Source of the DNA: Clostridiales bacterium
GTDB taxonomy: Bacteria > Bacillota > Clostridia > Caldicoprobacterales > DTU083
NCBI GenBank assembly: GCA_012842605.1
Contig: DUSN01000010.1
Coordinates: 1-34,797 of the forward strand
Length of the DNA stretch: 34,797 nucleotides
Direction of reading: 5' to 3'
The position numbers and the translations under genes were made by a program. Below are positions 16,905 to 25,403 of the stretch, piece by piece. Within the stretch, counting starts at the first letter, position 1. Every line of letters begins with the position of its first letter. The notes below the pieces were generated by a model, which was not told the DNA's origin, searched no databases, and saw only the letters and a program-made list of their open reading frames with translations.

Positions 16905-17933
16905 ATGTCCATTTTAGTTACAGGCGGTGCCGGGTATATAGGAAGTCATACATGTGTTCAAATGCTGAAATCAGGATATGAAGTGGTGGTAGTAGACAAC
17001 CTGTATAACAGCAAAAAAGAAGCTATCCGGCGGGTAGAAATGATAACTGGCAAAAAAGTAAAGTTTTATATAGCAGATGTCTGCGACCGTACTGCAATGC
17101 AGGAAATATTTCAAAATGAGGATATAGAGGCTGTAATTCATTTTGCAGGATATAAGGCAGTTGGTGAGTCTGTAGAGAAACCTTTGGATTATTACAGGAA
17201 TAATCTTTTTTCTACTATAGTTTTGCTGGAAACCATGAAAAAGAATAACGTAAAAAATCTGGTATTCAGCTCTTCAGCTACAGTATACGGCAATCCTGAG
17301 ACGGTGCCAATACGTGAAGACTTTCCAACTTCTGCTACTAATCCGTATGGCCGTACCAAGCTTATGATAGAGCATATCTTAATGGATGTTTACAAAGCTG
17401 ATCCCCAATTTAATATAGCAATACTGCGTTACTTTAATCCTGTCGGAGCTCATGAAAGCGGGCTGATAGGTGAGGATCCCAACGACATTCCCAATAATTT
17501 GGTACCTTACATAACTCAGGTGGCGGTCGGAAAGCTGGAGAAACTTCATATATTCGGAAATGATTATGATACCAAGGATGGTACAGGGGTTAGAGACTAT
17601 ATTCATGTAATAGACCTCGCAGATGGGCATATAGCAGCACTTAAAAAGCTGCAGCAAGGCTGCGGTTTGGTAATATACAATTTAGGTACGGGAACAGGAT
17701 ACTCGGTACTGGATATGGTGCATGCATTTGAAAAGACTATTGGGAGAAAAATCCCATATGTCTTTACTGACCGCAGGCCGGGAGATATAGCCATATGCTA
17801 TGCTGACCCTTCAAAAGCGCGGGAGGAGCTGGGCTGGGAAGCAAAGCTGTCCCTTGATGATATGTGCCGTGACAGCTGGAACTGGCAAAAGAACAATCCC
17901 AATGGGTATGAAGAGAATGATACCATAGACTAA
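16905..17933 (+). CDS. galE: UDP-glucose/UDP-N-acetylglucosamine 4-epimerase
   Basis: This 342-residue short-chain dehydrogenase-type enzyme interconverts UDP-glucose and UDP-galactose, and in many bacteria also UDP-GlcNAc and UDP-GalNAc. The NAD-binding GGAGYIGSH lies at 7-15, with [21 protein letters not shown] (122-129) and the catalytic Tyr148 and Lys152 in YGRTK. Length and motifs match GalE closely. It is the first gene of a three-gene operon with a nucleotidyltransferase (26-base gap) and an N-acetylhexosamine kinase-like gene, which favours a role with N-acetylated sugars. AAAGGAAG precedes the ATG. Confidence 0.94.
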   Translation: MSILVTGGAGYIGSHTCVQMLKSGYEVVVVDNLYNSKKEAIRRVEMITGKKVKFYIADVCDRTAMQEIFQNEDIEAVIHFAGYKAVGESVEKPLDYYRNNLFSTIVLLETMKKNNVKNLVFSSSATVYGNPETVPIREDFPTSATNPYGRTKLMIEHILMDVYKADPQFNIAILRYFNPVGAHESGLIGEDPNDIPNNLVPYITQVAVGKLEKLHIFGNDYDTKDGTGVRDYIHVIDLADGHIAALKKLQQGCGLVIYNLGTGTGYSVLDMVHAFEKTIGRKIPYVFTDRRPGDIAICYADPSKAREELGWEAKLSLDDMCRDSWNWQKNNPNGYEENDTID

Positions 17934-17959
17934 AGACAAATTACAAGGAGGTTGCCGAC

Positions 17960-18889
17960 ATGGAGAAACCTGTACTGGCAGTAATGGCTGCAGGCATAGG
18001 GAGCAGATACAAGGGATTGAAGCAGATTGATCCAATTGGAAAAAACGGTGAAATCATAATAGATTTTTCTCTTTATGATGCACTTCAGGCAGGATTCAGG
18101 AAAGTAGTCTTCATCATTAAGAAAGAATTGGAAGAAAGCTTTAGAGAGATTATCGGAGACAAAGTATCCCGGTTCATGGCAGTAGAGTATGCATTTCAGG
18201 AGCTTGATGACCTGCCGGAAGGATATTTGCTTCCTGCAGGGAGGGAAAAACCCTGGGGAACAGGACATGCAGTTTTAGCCTGCCGTAACATTATTAAAGG
18301 TCCCTTTGCTGTGATAAATGCAGATGACTATTATGGGAGAAAAGCATTTCAGCTTATTTATGAGTATCTTGTCAATACTCAGGATGATGATAAATACCGG
18401 TACGCAATGGTAGGTTATACACTTGAAAATACCATCACGGAATTCGGACATGTAGCAAGAGGCGTTTGTGTTGTAAACAATGAAGGATACCTGGAGAGTA
18501 TTAATGAACGAACACATATTGAAAAAAGGGACGGCAAAACCCAATATACTGAGGACGGAGAGAATTGGGTAACCATTCCCTCAGGAAGCATAGTATCAAT
18601 GAACTTCTGGGGGTTTACATCAAGTTTTCTGAAAGAACTGGAGGGAAAATTCCCGTTGTTTCTTGACAAAGCTCTAAAGGAAAATCCATTAAAGGGGGAA
18701 TATTTTCTTCCCAGTGTAGTGGACTCCTTGCTGAAAGAAGGGAAAGCCACTGTAAAAGTTTTACATACACCTGATAAGTGGTATGGCGTCACTTACCGTG
18801 AGGACAAGCCTTTGGTAGCAGCTGCCTTGACACACATGCAGGAGTCTGGTGTGTATCCGGAAAAATTGTGGGAGGATGCTTGTATATGA
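17960..18889 (+). CDS. Sugar-1-phosphate nucleotidyltransferase
   Basis: The 309-residue protein has the Rossmann-like NTP-transferase fold: VMAAGIGSRYKGLKQIDPIG (nucleotide-binding loop with the basic KGLKQ), GTGHAVLACR and the metal-binding VINADDYYG. It should couple a sugar-1-phosphate to an NTP, releasing pyrophosphate. Exact sugar and nucleotide cannot be read from the motifs. Its position between galE and an N-acetylhexosamine 1-kinase-like gene suggests UTP plus GlcNAc-1-P or GalNAc-1-P. CAAGGAGG lies 9 bases before the ATG, and its stop overlaps the next start (ATGA), indicating translational coupling. Confidence 0.82.
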   Translation: MEKPVLAVMAAGIGSRYKGLKQIDPIGKNGEIIIDFSLYDALQAGFRKVVFIIKKELEESFREIIGDKVSRFMAVEYAFQELDDLPEGYLLPAGREKPWGTGHAVLACRNIIKGPFAVINADDYYGRKAFQLIYEYLVNTQDDDKYRYAMVGYTLENTITEFGHVARGVCVVNNEGYLESINERTHIEKRDGKTQYTEDGENWVTIPSGSIVSMNFWGFTSSFLKELEGKFPLFLDKALKENPLKGEYFLPSVVDSLLKEGKATVKVLHTPDKWYGVTYREDKPLVAAALTHMQESGVYPEKLWEDACI

Positions 18890-20007
18890 GAGAATTAAGC
18901 AGGGATATATTAACTGAGGCTGTAAATGCCTTCGATTTTGAAGGTAAATTTTTCGATATCAAGTCATATGGCGGCGGACATATAAATGATACATTTGCTG
19001 TGAGGTTTGAGAGGGATAATGGCAGTGTCAAGCGATATATCTTGCAGAGAATTAATACACATGTATTTAAAAATCCCGTCCAGCTTATGGAAAACATTGT
19101 TAAGATTACAGCCCATATTCGCAAGGTAGTCACCAGGAATGGCGGGGACCCAATGCGGGAAACTTTGAATTTAGTACCGGCCCGGGACGGGCAGGCATTG
19201 TTCATAGACAGAAATGGAGAATACTGGAGAGCATATCATTTTATCGAGGATACCATAACCTATGACAAGGTAGAGAGTATAGATGATTTTTATAATTCAG
19301 CGCGTGCTTTCGGGAAATTTCAGCAGCTGCTTGCAGACTTTCCTGCAGAGACTCTCCACGAAACAATACCTAATTTTCACAATACAGTAGATCGTATGGC
19401 TAAATTCAAGGAGGCTTTAGATAAGGATATTTGCGGACGTGCCAGGGAAGTTGCCCGGGAAATTGAATTTGTACTCAGCCATGAGAAAGATACACACGTA
19501 CTGGTTGATATGTTAAATGCCGGCAGGCTGCCGCTGAGAGTTACCCACAATGATACCAAGCTGAATAATGTATTGATCGACAAGGCAACAGGAGAAGGTA
19601 TATGCGTTGTTGATTTGGATACGGTAATGCCGGGGCTTTCTTTGTATGATTACGGTGATTCAATACGGTTTGGAGCAACCTATGCTGCAGAAGATGAACA
19701 GGATCTTGCCAAGGTAAATTTTGAATTGGATTTGTTTGAGGCATATACAAAAGGTTACCTTGAAGTTGCCGGCAATGTACTGACCCCATGTGAGATAGAG
19801 CATCTGCCCATGGGAGCAAAATTGATTACATTGGAATGCGGGATCCGGTTTCTTACAGATTATCTTTCCGGGGACACCTATTTCAGAATCCATAGGGAGC
19901 ATCATAATTTAGACAGATGCCGCACCCAGTTTAAACTGGTTTCCGATATGGAAAAATACTGGGATGATATGAACAGCATTGTTCGTAAATATGCAAACAA
20001 GCTGTAA
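18886..20007 (+). CDS. nahK: N-acetylhexosamine 1-kinase-like phosphotransferase (NahK/LnpB type)
   Basis: The 373-residue protein belongs to the APH-fold kinases and matches Bifidobacterium NahK along its length as I remember it: SYGGGHINDTFAV near residue 27, RYILQRINTHVF at 50-61, LRVTHNDTKLNNVLID with catalytic HND at 221-223, DLDTVMPG with the metal-binding DLD at 243-245, DYGDSIRFGA, and LECGIRFLTDYLSGDTYF. NahK phosphorylates GlcNAc or GalNAc at the anomeric carbon. ATG 18886 overlaps the previous stop by four bases, with GGGAGG about 10 bases upstream; the GTG at 18868 is rejected. It should not be read as antibiotic resistance despite the APH fold. Confidence 0.87.
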   Translation: MRELSRDILTEAVNAFDFEGKFFDIKSYGGGHINDTFAVRFERDNGSVKRYILQRINTHVFKNPVQLMENIVKITAHIRKVVTRNGGDPMRETLNLVPARDGQALFIDRNGEYWRAYHFIEDTITYDKVESIDDFYNSARAFGKFQQLLADFPAETLHETIPNFHNTVDRMAKFKEALDKDICGRAREVAREIEFVLSHEKDTHVLVDMLNAGRLPLRVTHNDTKLNNVLIDKATGEGICVVDLDTVMPGLSLYDYGDSIRFGATYAAEDEQDLAKVNFELDLFEAYTKGYLEVAGNVLTPCEIEHLPMGAKLITLECGIRFLTDYLSGDTYFRIHREHHNLDRCRTQFKLVSDMEKYWDDMNSIVRKYANKL

Positions 20008-20030
20008 TATAGTCAGCCGTTAATGGTGGC

Positions 20031-20055
20031 AAAAGCCATTTGCGGCTTTTATTTT
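20031..20055 (+). terminator. Terminator of the galE operon
   Basis: AAAAGCC (20031-20037) pairs with GGCTTTT (20044-20050) around a 6-base loop and is followed by ATTTT. An outer AGCCG/CGGCT pairing is an alternative fold. It lies 24 bases after the kinase stop. Confidence 0.6.
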
Positions 20056-20080
20056 ATAGAAGAAACGCATGCACAGTTAA

Positions 20081-20095
20081 TGATAACCATTATCA
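20081..20095. promoter_or_regulatory. Fur-family-like operator (7-1-7 inverted repeat)
   Basis: TGATAACCATTATCA differs at one position from the Firmicute Fur box TGATAATNATTATCA (14 of 15). It is embedded in a 17-base perfect 7-3-7 palindrome, ATGATAA-CCA-TTATCAT. It ends 18 bases before the -35 of the DUF1538/PII promoter. PerR or Zur boxes fit less well. Confidence 0.55.
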
Positions 20096-20113
20096 TATGA
20101 GATTGTTTATAAC

Positions 20114-20143
20114 TTGACAAAACCAAATCAGGGATATTATAAT
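20114..20143 (+). promoter_or_regulatory. Promoter of the DUF1538/PII operon
   Basis: TTGACA (20114-20119), an 18-base spacer and TATAAT (20138-20143) match the vegetative consensus. The predicted start near 20150 leaves a leader of about 105 bases. A second, weaker candidate (TTGAGA 20173-20178, TATTAT 20195-20200) lies within that leader. Confidence 0.8.
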
Positions 20144-20254
20144 GTTTAAGTATAATGCGTGAATATTGCTTATTGAGATTATATATATGTCAAATATTAT
20201 AACCATATAACAATATATGAATATTAATATAATAAATGCTAAAGGGGTGTTGTC

Positions 20255-21784
20255 TTGGATGCTCTAAAAGGCAAATTAAAAGAAGTGCTTGTCTCGGTCC
20301 TGCCTATCACTGTAATTGTACTTGTACTTCATTTTACCATAAGCCCTTTGGATCCCAGTATGCTGTATGCTTTCCTTATAGGTTCGGTTTTAGTCATAAT
20401 AGGTCTGACCGTATTTTTATTTGGAATTGATCAGGGAATAGAGCCCATTGGTCACGGCATCGGCAGTACAATGGCGCATTCAAGGAGTCTGGCAGCTGTT
20501 ACCACAATTTGTTTAATTTTAGGTTTTTTTATTTCATATGCAGAGCCTGACCTGCATATTCTTGCAAGCCAGGTAGACATCGTGACTACTGGTCAATTTG
20601 GCCGTATTTTGATGGTTGTTGTGGTTTCAATTGGAATCGGAGTAATGATGACTTTGGGAATGCTCCGCATACTGAAGGGTGTTGCGCTAAAGTATGTGTT
20701 TACTGCTGCTTACGGTTTAATTTTCATACTGTCACTCTTTTCGTCTGTTGATTTTATCGCAATAGCGTTTGATGCTTCAGGTGCTACAACAGGTGCGATC
20801 ACTGTTCCTTTTATGCTGGCTCTGGCCGCAGGTATCTCTGCATTGAAGTCGGACAGCAAGGCCAGTGAAGCAGACAGCTTTGGTTTGGTAGGCATTGCAT
20901 CCACAGGGGCGATTTTAGGGGTTATAGTGACCGGGCTTATATTTGGCATTGATAAGTTGAATGGAACATTGCCGGAGCAAACAATAAATAACTTGAACAT
21001 ATTGGATGTATATGGTTCAAGGCTGCTGCCCCTGGCATGGGAATCATTCATGTCGCTCCTGCCAATAATCATAGTTTATGCGTTGTTTCAAATATTTGCT
21101 TTCAAACAGAAAAAAAGCCGGGTAATTGATGTTTCAAGAGGACTGTTTATAACTTTCCTGGGACTGGTAATATTTTTATTAGGAGTAAACGGCGGTTTTA
21201 TGGCAGTCGGTACTCAGATTGGCATACAGCTTGCTTCGATGAATTCCAAGGTTCCTGTCCTTATAGTAGCATTGCTGCTGGGACTGACAACGGTTTTGGC
21301 TGAGCCTGCTGTTCATGTTTTAACCTACCAGGTAGAAGATGTTACAGGAGGATCTGTCAATAGAATCTTGGTATTCATCTTCTTATCAATTGCGGTAGGT
21401 TTGTCGATTTTTATGTCTGCTTTGCGTATTCTCCAGCCAAATCTCCAGTTATGGATGTATTTGGTGCCTGGATTTGGTCTTTCGGTCATATTGGCTTACT
21501 TTGTGCCGGAACTGTTTGTGGGAATGGCATATGATGCGGGTGGTGTTGCTTCAGGTCCGATGACTGCCACATTTTCATTAGCTTTTGTACAGGGTATTGC
21601 TGCCCAGGTTCCTTCAGCAGACCTGGTAGCAGATGGATTTGGCATGATTGCGATAGTTGCAATGATGCCGATTATTGCAATCGAATTGCTGGGTGCACTC
21701 TATCAAATAAAAACACGAAGAGCATCAAAAGGTATTATTTCTAAACATGGATCAATCGGAGGTAATCATGGAAAAGCAAAATGA
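20255..21784 (+). CDS. DUF1538 membrane protein, tandemly duplicated
   Basis: This 509-residue integral membrane protein has about twelve to fourteen hydrophobic segments and an obvious internal duplication. The first half has AEPDLHILASQVDIVTTG, then ILMVVVVSIGIGVMMTLGMLRI, IAFDASGATTGAITVPF and ADSFGLVGIASTGAI. The second half repeats this as AEPAVHVLTYQVEDVTGG, ILVFIFLSIAVGLSIFMSALRI, MAYDAGGVASGPMTATF and ADGFGMIAIVAMMPI. Such two-repeat architecture is typical of transporters and channels. The family (DUF1538) has no established substrate that I can name. The start is TTG 20255, with AAAGGGGTG 6 bases upstream. The next gene, a PII-like protein, starts inside its 3' end, so the two are coupled and probably interact. 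Confidence 0.85.
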   Translation: MDALKGKLKEVLVSVLPITVIVLVLHFTISPLDPSMLYAFLIGSVLVIIGLTVFLFGIDQGIEPIGHGIGSTMAHSRSLAAVTTICLILGFFISYAEPDLHILASQVDIVTTGQFGRILMVVVVSIGIGVMMTLGMLRILKGVALKYVFTAAYGLIFILSLFSSVDFIAIAFDASGATTGAITVPFMLALAAGISALKSDSKASEADSFGLVGIASTGAILGVIVTGLIFGIDKLNGTLPEQTINNLNILDVYGSRLLPLAWESFMSLLPIIIVYALFQIFAFKQKKSRVIDVSRGLFITFLGLVIFLLGVNGGFMAVGTQIGIQLASMNSKVPVLIVALLLGLTTVLAEPAVHVLTYQVEDVTGGSVNRILVFIFLSIAVGLSIFMSALRILQPNLQLWMYLVPGFGLSVILAYFVPELFVGMAYDAGGVASGPMTATFSLAFVQGIAAQVPSADLVADGFGMIAIVAMMPIIAIELLGALYQIKTRRASKGIISKHGSIGGNHGKAK

Positions 21785-22472
21785 CGCTCTGAACACCTGC
21801 AATGTTCAGATGCTGACACTAATCCTTAGCGAAAATCAATGCCACAGATGTGTTCACCTTGCCAAGGAACAGGGAATTAAAGGCGGAATGGCATTAATAG
21901 GCAGGGGTACCGTAAGCAGTGCAATTTTGAACTTGCTGGGCATTAAGAGCCAAAGGAAAGAGATAGTAAGCTTTTTATTGAAAAAAGAGAACGCAGAAGA
22001 GGTATTGAATTACTTTGACGAAATGCTGCAGCTGACAAAACCCGGTCATGGCATTGCCTATACTACACCTGTCATTAGTGCGGTAGGCCTTCCGGACCAG
22101 GACATTCATAAGCATAATGTCAATCATGCACACCATATGGAGGGTAAAAGTATGTTTAAGAAACTGACTGTCATAGTTGAGCGCGGCATAGCGGATGATG
22201 TAATGGAGATTGCGCGGAAAGCCGGCGTTCGGGGCGGCACAATCCTGCATGGGCGAGGAGCCGGTGCAGAGTTTGCTGCTAAGCTGTTTGGTGTAGAAAT
22301 TGAACCTGAAAAGGAACTTGTCATAATTCTGACACCGGATCATTTAGTTGACAAAGTGGTGAATGACTTAACAGCAGGCTTGAAGCTTGAGGAACCAGGG
22401 AAAGGTATCCTGTTTGTTGAGCCTATTTTGGATACCCGCGGCCTGGCTGAGATGAGTGAAAAGAACCAGTAA
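21768..22472 (+). CDS. Tandem PII-like signalling protein
   Basis: The 234-residue soluble protein consists of two PII/GlnB-like ferredoxin-fold domains (about 15-105 and 133-225) joined by a His-rich linker (DIHKHNVNHAHHMEG). Matching landmarks in the two copies are GIKGGMALIGRG / GVRGGTILHGRG, LGIKSQRKEIVSFLL / FGVEIEPEKELVIIL, and PGHGIAYTTPV / PGKGILFVEPI, the last resembling the PII B-loop region. The T-loop region looks shorter than in GlnB and lacks the uridylylated Tyr, so it is a PII-like relative, not a classical nitrogen PII. By analogy with AmtB-GlnK and SbtA-SbtB it may bind a small nucleotide and gate the DUF1538 protein. ATG 21768 has CGGAGG 5 bases upstream and overlaps the previous gene by 17 bases. 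Confidence 0.83.
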   Translation: MEKQNDALNTCNVQMLTLILSENQCHRCVHLAKEQGIKGGMALIGRGTVSSAILNLLGIKSQRKEIVSFLLKKENAEEVLNYFDEMLQLTKPGHGIAYTTPVISAVGLPDQDIHKHNVNHAHHMEGKSMFKKLTVIVERGIADDVMEIARKAGVRGGTILHGRGAGAEFAAKLFGVEIEPEKELVIILTPDHLVDKVVNDLTAGLKLEEPGKGILFVEPILDTRGLAEMSEKNQ

Positions 22473-22552
22473 AAACATTGTGTCATTGTTATATAATAGC
22501 AATACAAGAACAATAAAAGAATAGGTATGTTTACCGCATTTGATCTAACGGG

Positions 22553-22590
22553 GCATCTTAGACGGGTGTAACCTGCTTCGGGTGCCCTTA
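22553..22590 (+). terminator. Candidate terminator of the DUF1538/PII operon
   Basis: GGGCA pairs with TGCCC at the base, and CGGGT pairs with ACCTG inside around a 3-base loop, followed by TTATTAT. The stem has internal mismatches and the T-run is short, so confidence is limited. Confidence 0.4.
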
Positions 22591-22741
22591 TTATCATGAT
22601 ATATTAAGCAAATTTTTTTGCATATATGAATAAAGTGTGTTGTATAACAGGATTTGCACCAAAAAAATTAAATATTTCCAATTTAAATTGCATCAGTTGT
22701 CCATTAGCTATATTTATAATATTAATATCTTGCCAAAAGCC

Positions 22742-22791
22742 CGGTTTAACTTAATGCATGCATTTAGGCATTATATCATTAAGTTATACCG
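22742..22791. repeat. Imperfect 15-bp inverted repeat upstream of oppA
   Basis: CGGTTTAACTTAATG (22742-22756) and CATTAAGTTATACCG (22777-22791) are complementary at 14 of 15 positions, separated by 20 bases that include ATGCATGCAT. No T-run follows. It lies 40 bases before the candidate opp -35 and may be an operator or an RNA/DNA hairpin. Confidence 0.65.
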
Positions 22792-22830
22792 AATATGAAA
22801 TTTATTATTTAATAAATTGCAAAGTATAGC

Positions 22831-22860
22831 TTGAAGATATATATGTTTTCATGGTATAGT
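22831..22860 (+). promoter_or_regulatory. Candidate promoter of the opp operon
   Basis: TTGAAG (22831-22836), an 18-base spacer and TATAGT (22855-22860) give a start near 22867, just before the AAGGAGGAG ribosome site of oppA. Confidence 0.5.
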
Positions 22861-22898
22861 TATTAAAAATGAAAAAATATATTTAAGGAGGAGAATGT

Positions 22899-25367
22899 AT
22901 GAATACCAAAGCCATTAAGGGTATGCTTGCTCTGATTTTAGCATTGATATTTGCTTTTTCAGCAGTAAGCTGCTCCAAGCAGCCAACTGGGAATGATGTA
23001 ACACCTACACCTACACCCGCTCCCAGTGAAACAGCTACTCCCGAGCCTGTAGTAGTTCTGCCAGACGTTCCGGCTGACAGATATGATGCTACTAAGACAC
23101 CCAGGACGGGAAATAACGCTACAATGCCACTTGTTGTAAGCACAGGAACATTGGACGGCAAGTTCAGCCCGTTCTTTGCAACATCCGCATATGATACGGA
23201 CGTAGCAGGCATGACTCAAATAGGTCTGCTGTTCTACAATAAAGACGGTGCTCCCGAAGCCGGAATCGATGTACCCAGCTTTGCATGGGATTATACACAG
23301 GAAGTAAGCAGTGACAATTCCACATCTACCTATACATTTATTCTGAAAAACGGAATCACCTTCTCTGACGGTGTGCCTGTCACCGCTAAAGATGTTCTTT
23401 TCTCTATGTATGTTTTAAGTGATCCGAAGTATGATGGTTCTTCAACCTTCTATACCATGAACATTCAGGGAATCAATGAATATCGCCTGCAGACCAGTGC
23501 TGATGTTCTTAAGACAGTTGATGCCATACTTAAAGCCGGTATCACACCTAATGAAGATGGAACCTATACCATCAATCCTGCTGAAGGCGTAGCAGCAGAT
23601 GTTCAGGAGAAGTTCTGGAGCTACCTGGATGAAGCAGGTGCTAAGTTTGCACAGGAAATCATTGATTATGTAAATACCAAATACACGAGTTATATCGGAG
23701 ATTATTTTGCTCCTTACACTCCGGAAGAAGTAGCAGCAAGTCCCACCTTGCAGGCTGCGTTTGGTATGGTTTTGTGGGGCTATGGCTCTCTCAGTGAAGA
23801 TGGCAGCACTTTCACCACAGGATATTCAAATAAAACATTTGATTTGAAAGCTGATACTGTAGATGCCAAGGTTTTCTGGGAAGACATTATTGCCAATTTC
23901 GGTTATGACCTGACTGATGCTGGCGTTAACTATGAAAAAGCCGGTGATCTGACAATTCAGGACTATATCAAAGATATATATATTGCTACTGAAGGTCAGG
24001 TAGAAGGCGGTGTTTCCAGCATCACCGGAATTACCTCCGGAAAAATGGTCTGTGAAGACGGTGTTGAAAGAGAATATGTAAAGGTAGTAATTGACGGTGT
24101 TGACCCAACCGCTATCTTTAAGTTAGGTATATCGGTTGTACCCTTCCATTACTACACTGACGGATACACCGGTAATCTGAACGAGTTTGGAGTAGATACC
24201 GGAAATAAGGAATTCATGGATTTCCTTAAGACCAAGAACGACAGGCCTTTGGGTGCCGGGCCCTATATCTTCCAGGAATACAAGGACAACGTTGTAACCT
24301 ATACAGCTAATGATAACTTTATGCTTGGTTCTCCCAAGATCAAGACATTCCGTTATCAGGAAATAGCTTTAGGTGCAGAACTGGATGCTGTTCTGACCGG
24401 CACAGTTCATTACTCTGATCCTTCAGCTTCTACAACAATTATAAATGATATAACAAATGGTGCCGGAGATTATGCAAAACTGGCCTATATTCTGGTTGAC
24501 AATGATGGTTATGGCTATATAGGCATTAACGCACAGGCTGTACCTGAATTCTCAGTAAGAAAAGCTCTTGCCCATGCTATGAATGTTCAGCTGGCAGTTG
24601 ACAACTACTATGGCGAACTGGCAAGCGTAAACTATCGTACAATGACAAAGGTTCTCTGGGCATATCCCGACAATCCCGAGGATCTGTTCCCCTATGACGG
24701 AACCGGTGAAACCTCCAAGAATTTGTTCCTGGAAGCCGGATATATCTATGATGAAGCAAAGAACATAATGTACTATCCGGAAGGCCATGAAAAAGCTGGA
24801 CAGCAGGTAACATTCAAGTTCACATTGCCGTCAGAGGCATCAGCTCATCCGGCTGGTTCCATATTTATCGATACCCAGGCAGTACTGGAAAAAATCGGTG
24901 TAAAGGTTAATATTGAAACTGACAATAACCTGCTGGGCAAACTAAGTACCGCTTATGAATCAGGAATTCAGGTTTGGGCAGCAGCATGGGGAAGCGGCGG
25001 CGTTGACCCGGATATGTTCCAGATCTGGTACTCAGATCCGGCTGTAAACCAGGGTACTTCACCAAACGGAACCGGCCTCTACTGGCTGTTTGAAAACGGC
25101 TCTGATGAAGAGAAGGCTATGCTCAGAGAGTTGAATGAACTGATTATGGCAGGACGTTCCACCCTCGATACTGAAGAGCGTAAGGAAATCTATAAGAGAG
25201 CTTTGGAACTGTCCACCGGATTGGCAGTTGAGGTTCCAACCTACCAGAGAAAGAACATGTTTGTTTACAATAAAGAAGTTATCAAAGCTGATTCTCTCTT
25301 CAGCGGCGAAGATGTAACACCATTCCAATCTCCGATCAGCTTTATCTGGAATGTTGAGTTGAATTAA
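22899..25367 (+). CDS. oppA: Oligopeptide-type ABC importer substrate-binding lipoprotein
   Basis: This 822-residue SBP_bac_5-type protein captures peptide-like ligands at the cell surface. It begins with a lipoprotein signal ending AVSC (Cys25) and a Pro/Thr-rich spacer (TPTPTPAPSETATPEP). The family landmarks FILKNGITFSDGVPVTAKDV and ASVNYRTMTKVLWAYPDN are present, as are the C-terminal GVKVNIETDN and WAAAWGSGGVDPD blocks. It is far longer than the usual 520-600 residues: an insertion of roughly 200 residues separates the first landmark from the PLGAGPYIFQEYKDN block. Peptides are the default substrate for the family, but nickel, sugars or other ligands occur. AAGGAGGAG lies 7 bases before the ATG. 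A hairpin separates it from oppB, which fits the higher expression usual for the binding protein. Confidence 0.88.
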   Translation: MNTKAIKGMLALILALIFAFSAVSCSKQPTGNDVTPTPTPAPSETATPEPVVVLPDVPADRYDATKTPRTGNNATMPLVVSTGTLDGKFSPFFATSAYDTDVAGMTQIGLLFYNKDGAPEAGIDVPSFAWDYTQEVSSDNSTSTYTFILKNGITFSDGVPVTAKDVLFSMYVLSDPKYDGSSTFYTMNIQGINEYRLQTSADVLKTVDAILKAGITPNEDGTYTINPAEGVAADVQEKFWSYLDEAGAKFAQEIIDYVNTKYTSYIGDYFAPYTPEEVAASPTLQAAFGMVLWGYGSLSEDGSTFTTGYSNKTFDLKADTVDAKVFWEDIIANFGYDLTDAGVNYEKAGDLTIQDYIKDIYIATEGQVEGGVSSITGITSGKMVCEDGVEREYVKVVIDGVDPTAIFKLGISVVPFHYYTDGYTGNLNEFGVDTGNKEFMDFLKTKNDRPLGAGPYIFQEYKDNVVTYTANDNFMLGSPKIKTFRYQEIALGAELDAVLTGTVHYSDPSASTTIINDITNGAGDYAKLAYILVDNDGYGYIGINAQAVPEFSVRKALAHAMNVQLAVDNYYGELASVNYRTMTKVLWAYPDNPEDLFPYDGTGETSKNLFLEAGYIYDEAKNIMYYPEGHEKAGQQVTFKFTLPSEASAHPAGSIFIDTQAVLEKIGVKVNIETDNNLLGKLSTAYESGIQVWAAAWGSGGVDPDMFQIWYSDPAVNQGTSPNGTGLYWLFENGSDEEKAMLRELNELIMAGRSTLDTEERKEIYKRALELSTGLAVEVPTYQRKNMFVYNKEVIKADSLFSGEDVTPFQSPISFIWNVELN

Positions 25368-25403
25368 CCTTTATTGTAGATAGAGATTAAATGGAGAAAA
25401 AAG

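Larger units (their letters stand above)
22473..22898. other. Intergenic region between the PII and opp operons
   Basis: This 426-base AT-rich stretch contains a weak terminator candidate (22553-22590), a large imperfect inverted repeat (22742-22791) and a candidate opp promoter (22831-22860). No credible gene was found. Confidence 0.6.

Noticed and set aside
18886..20007. Aminoglycoside phosphotransferase (resistance gene)
   Set aside because: The APH fold is shared, but the sequence follows the NahK family along its whole length and sits in a sugar operon with galE.
22588..22602. TATCATGATA palindrome as a second Fur-type box
   Set aside because: It is only a 10-base palindrome without the 7-1-7 arrangement and lies after the operon, so it is probably chance in AT-rich DNA.
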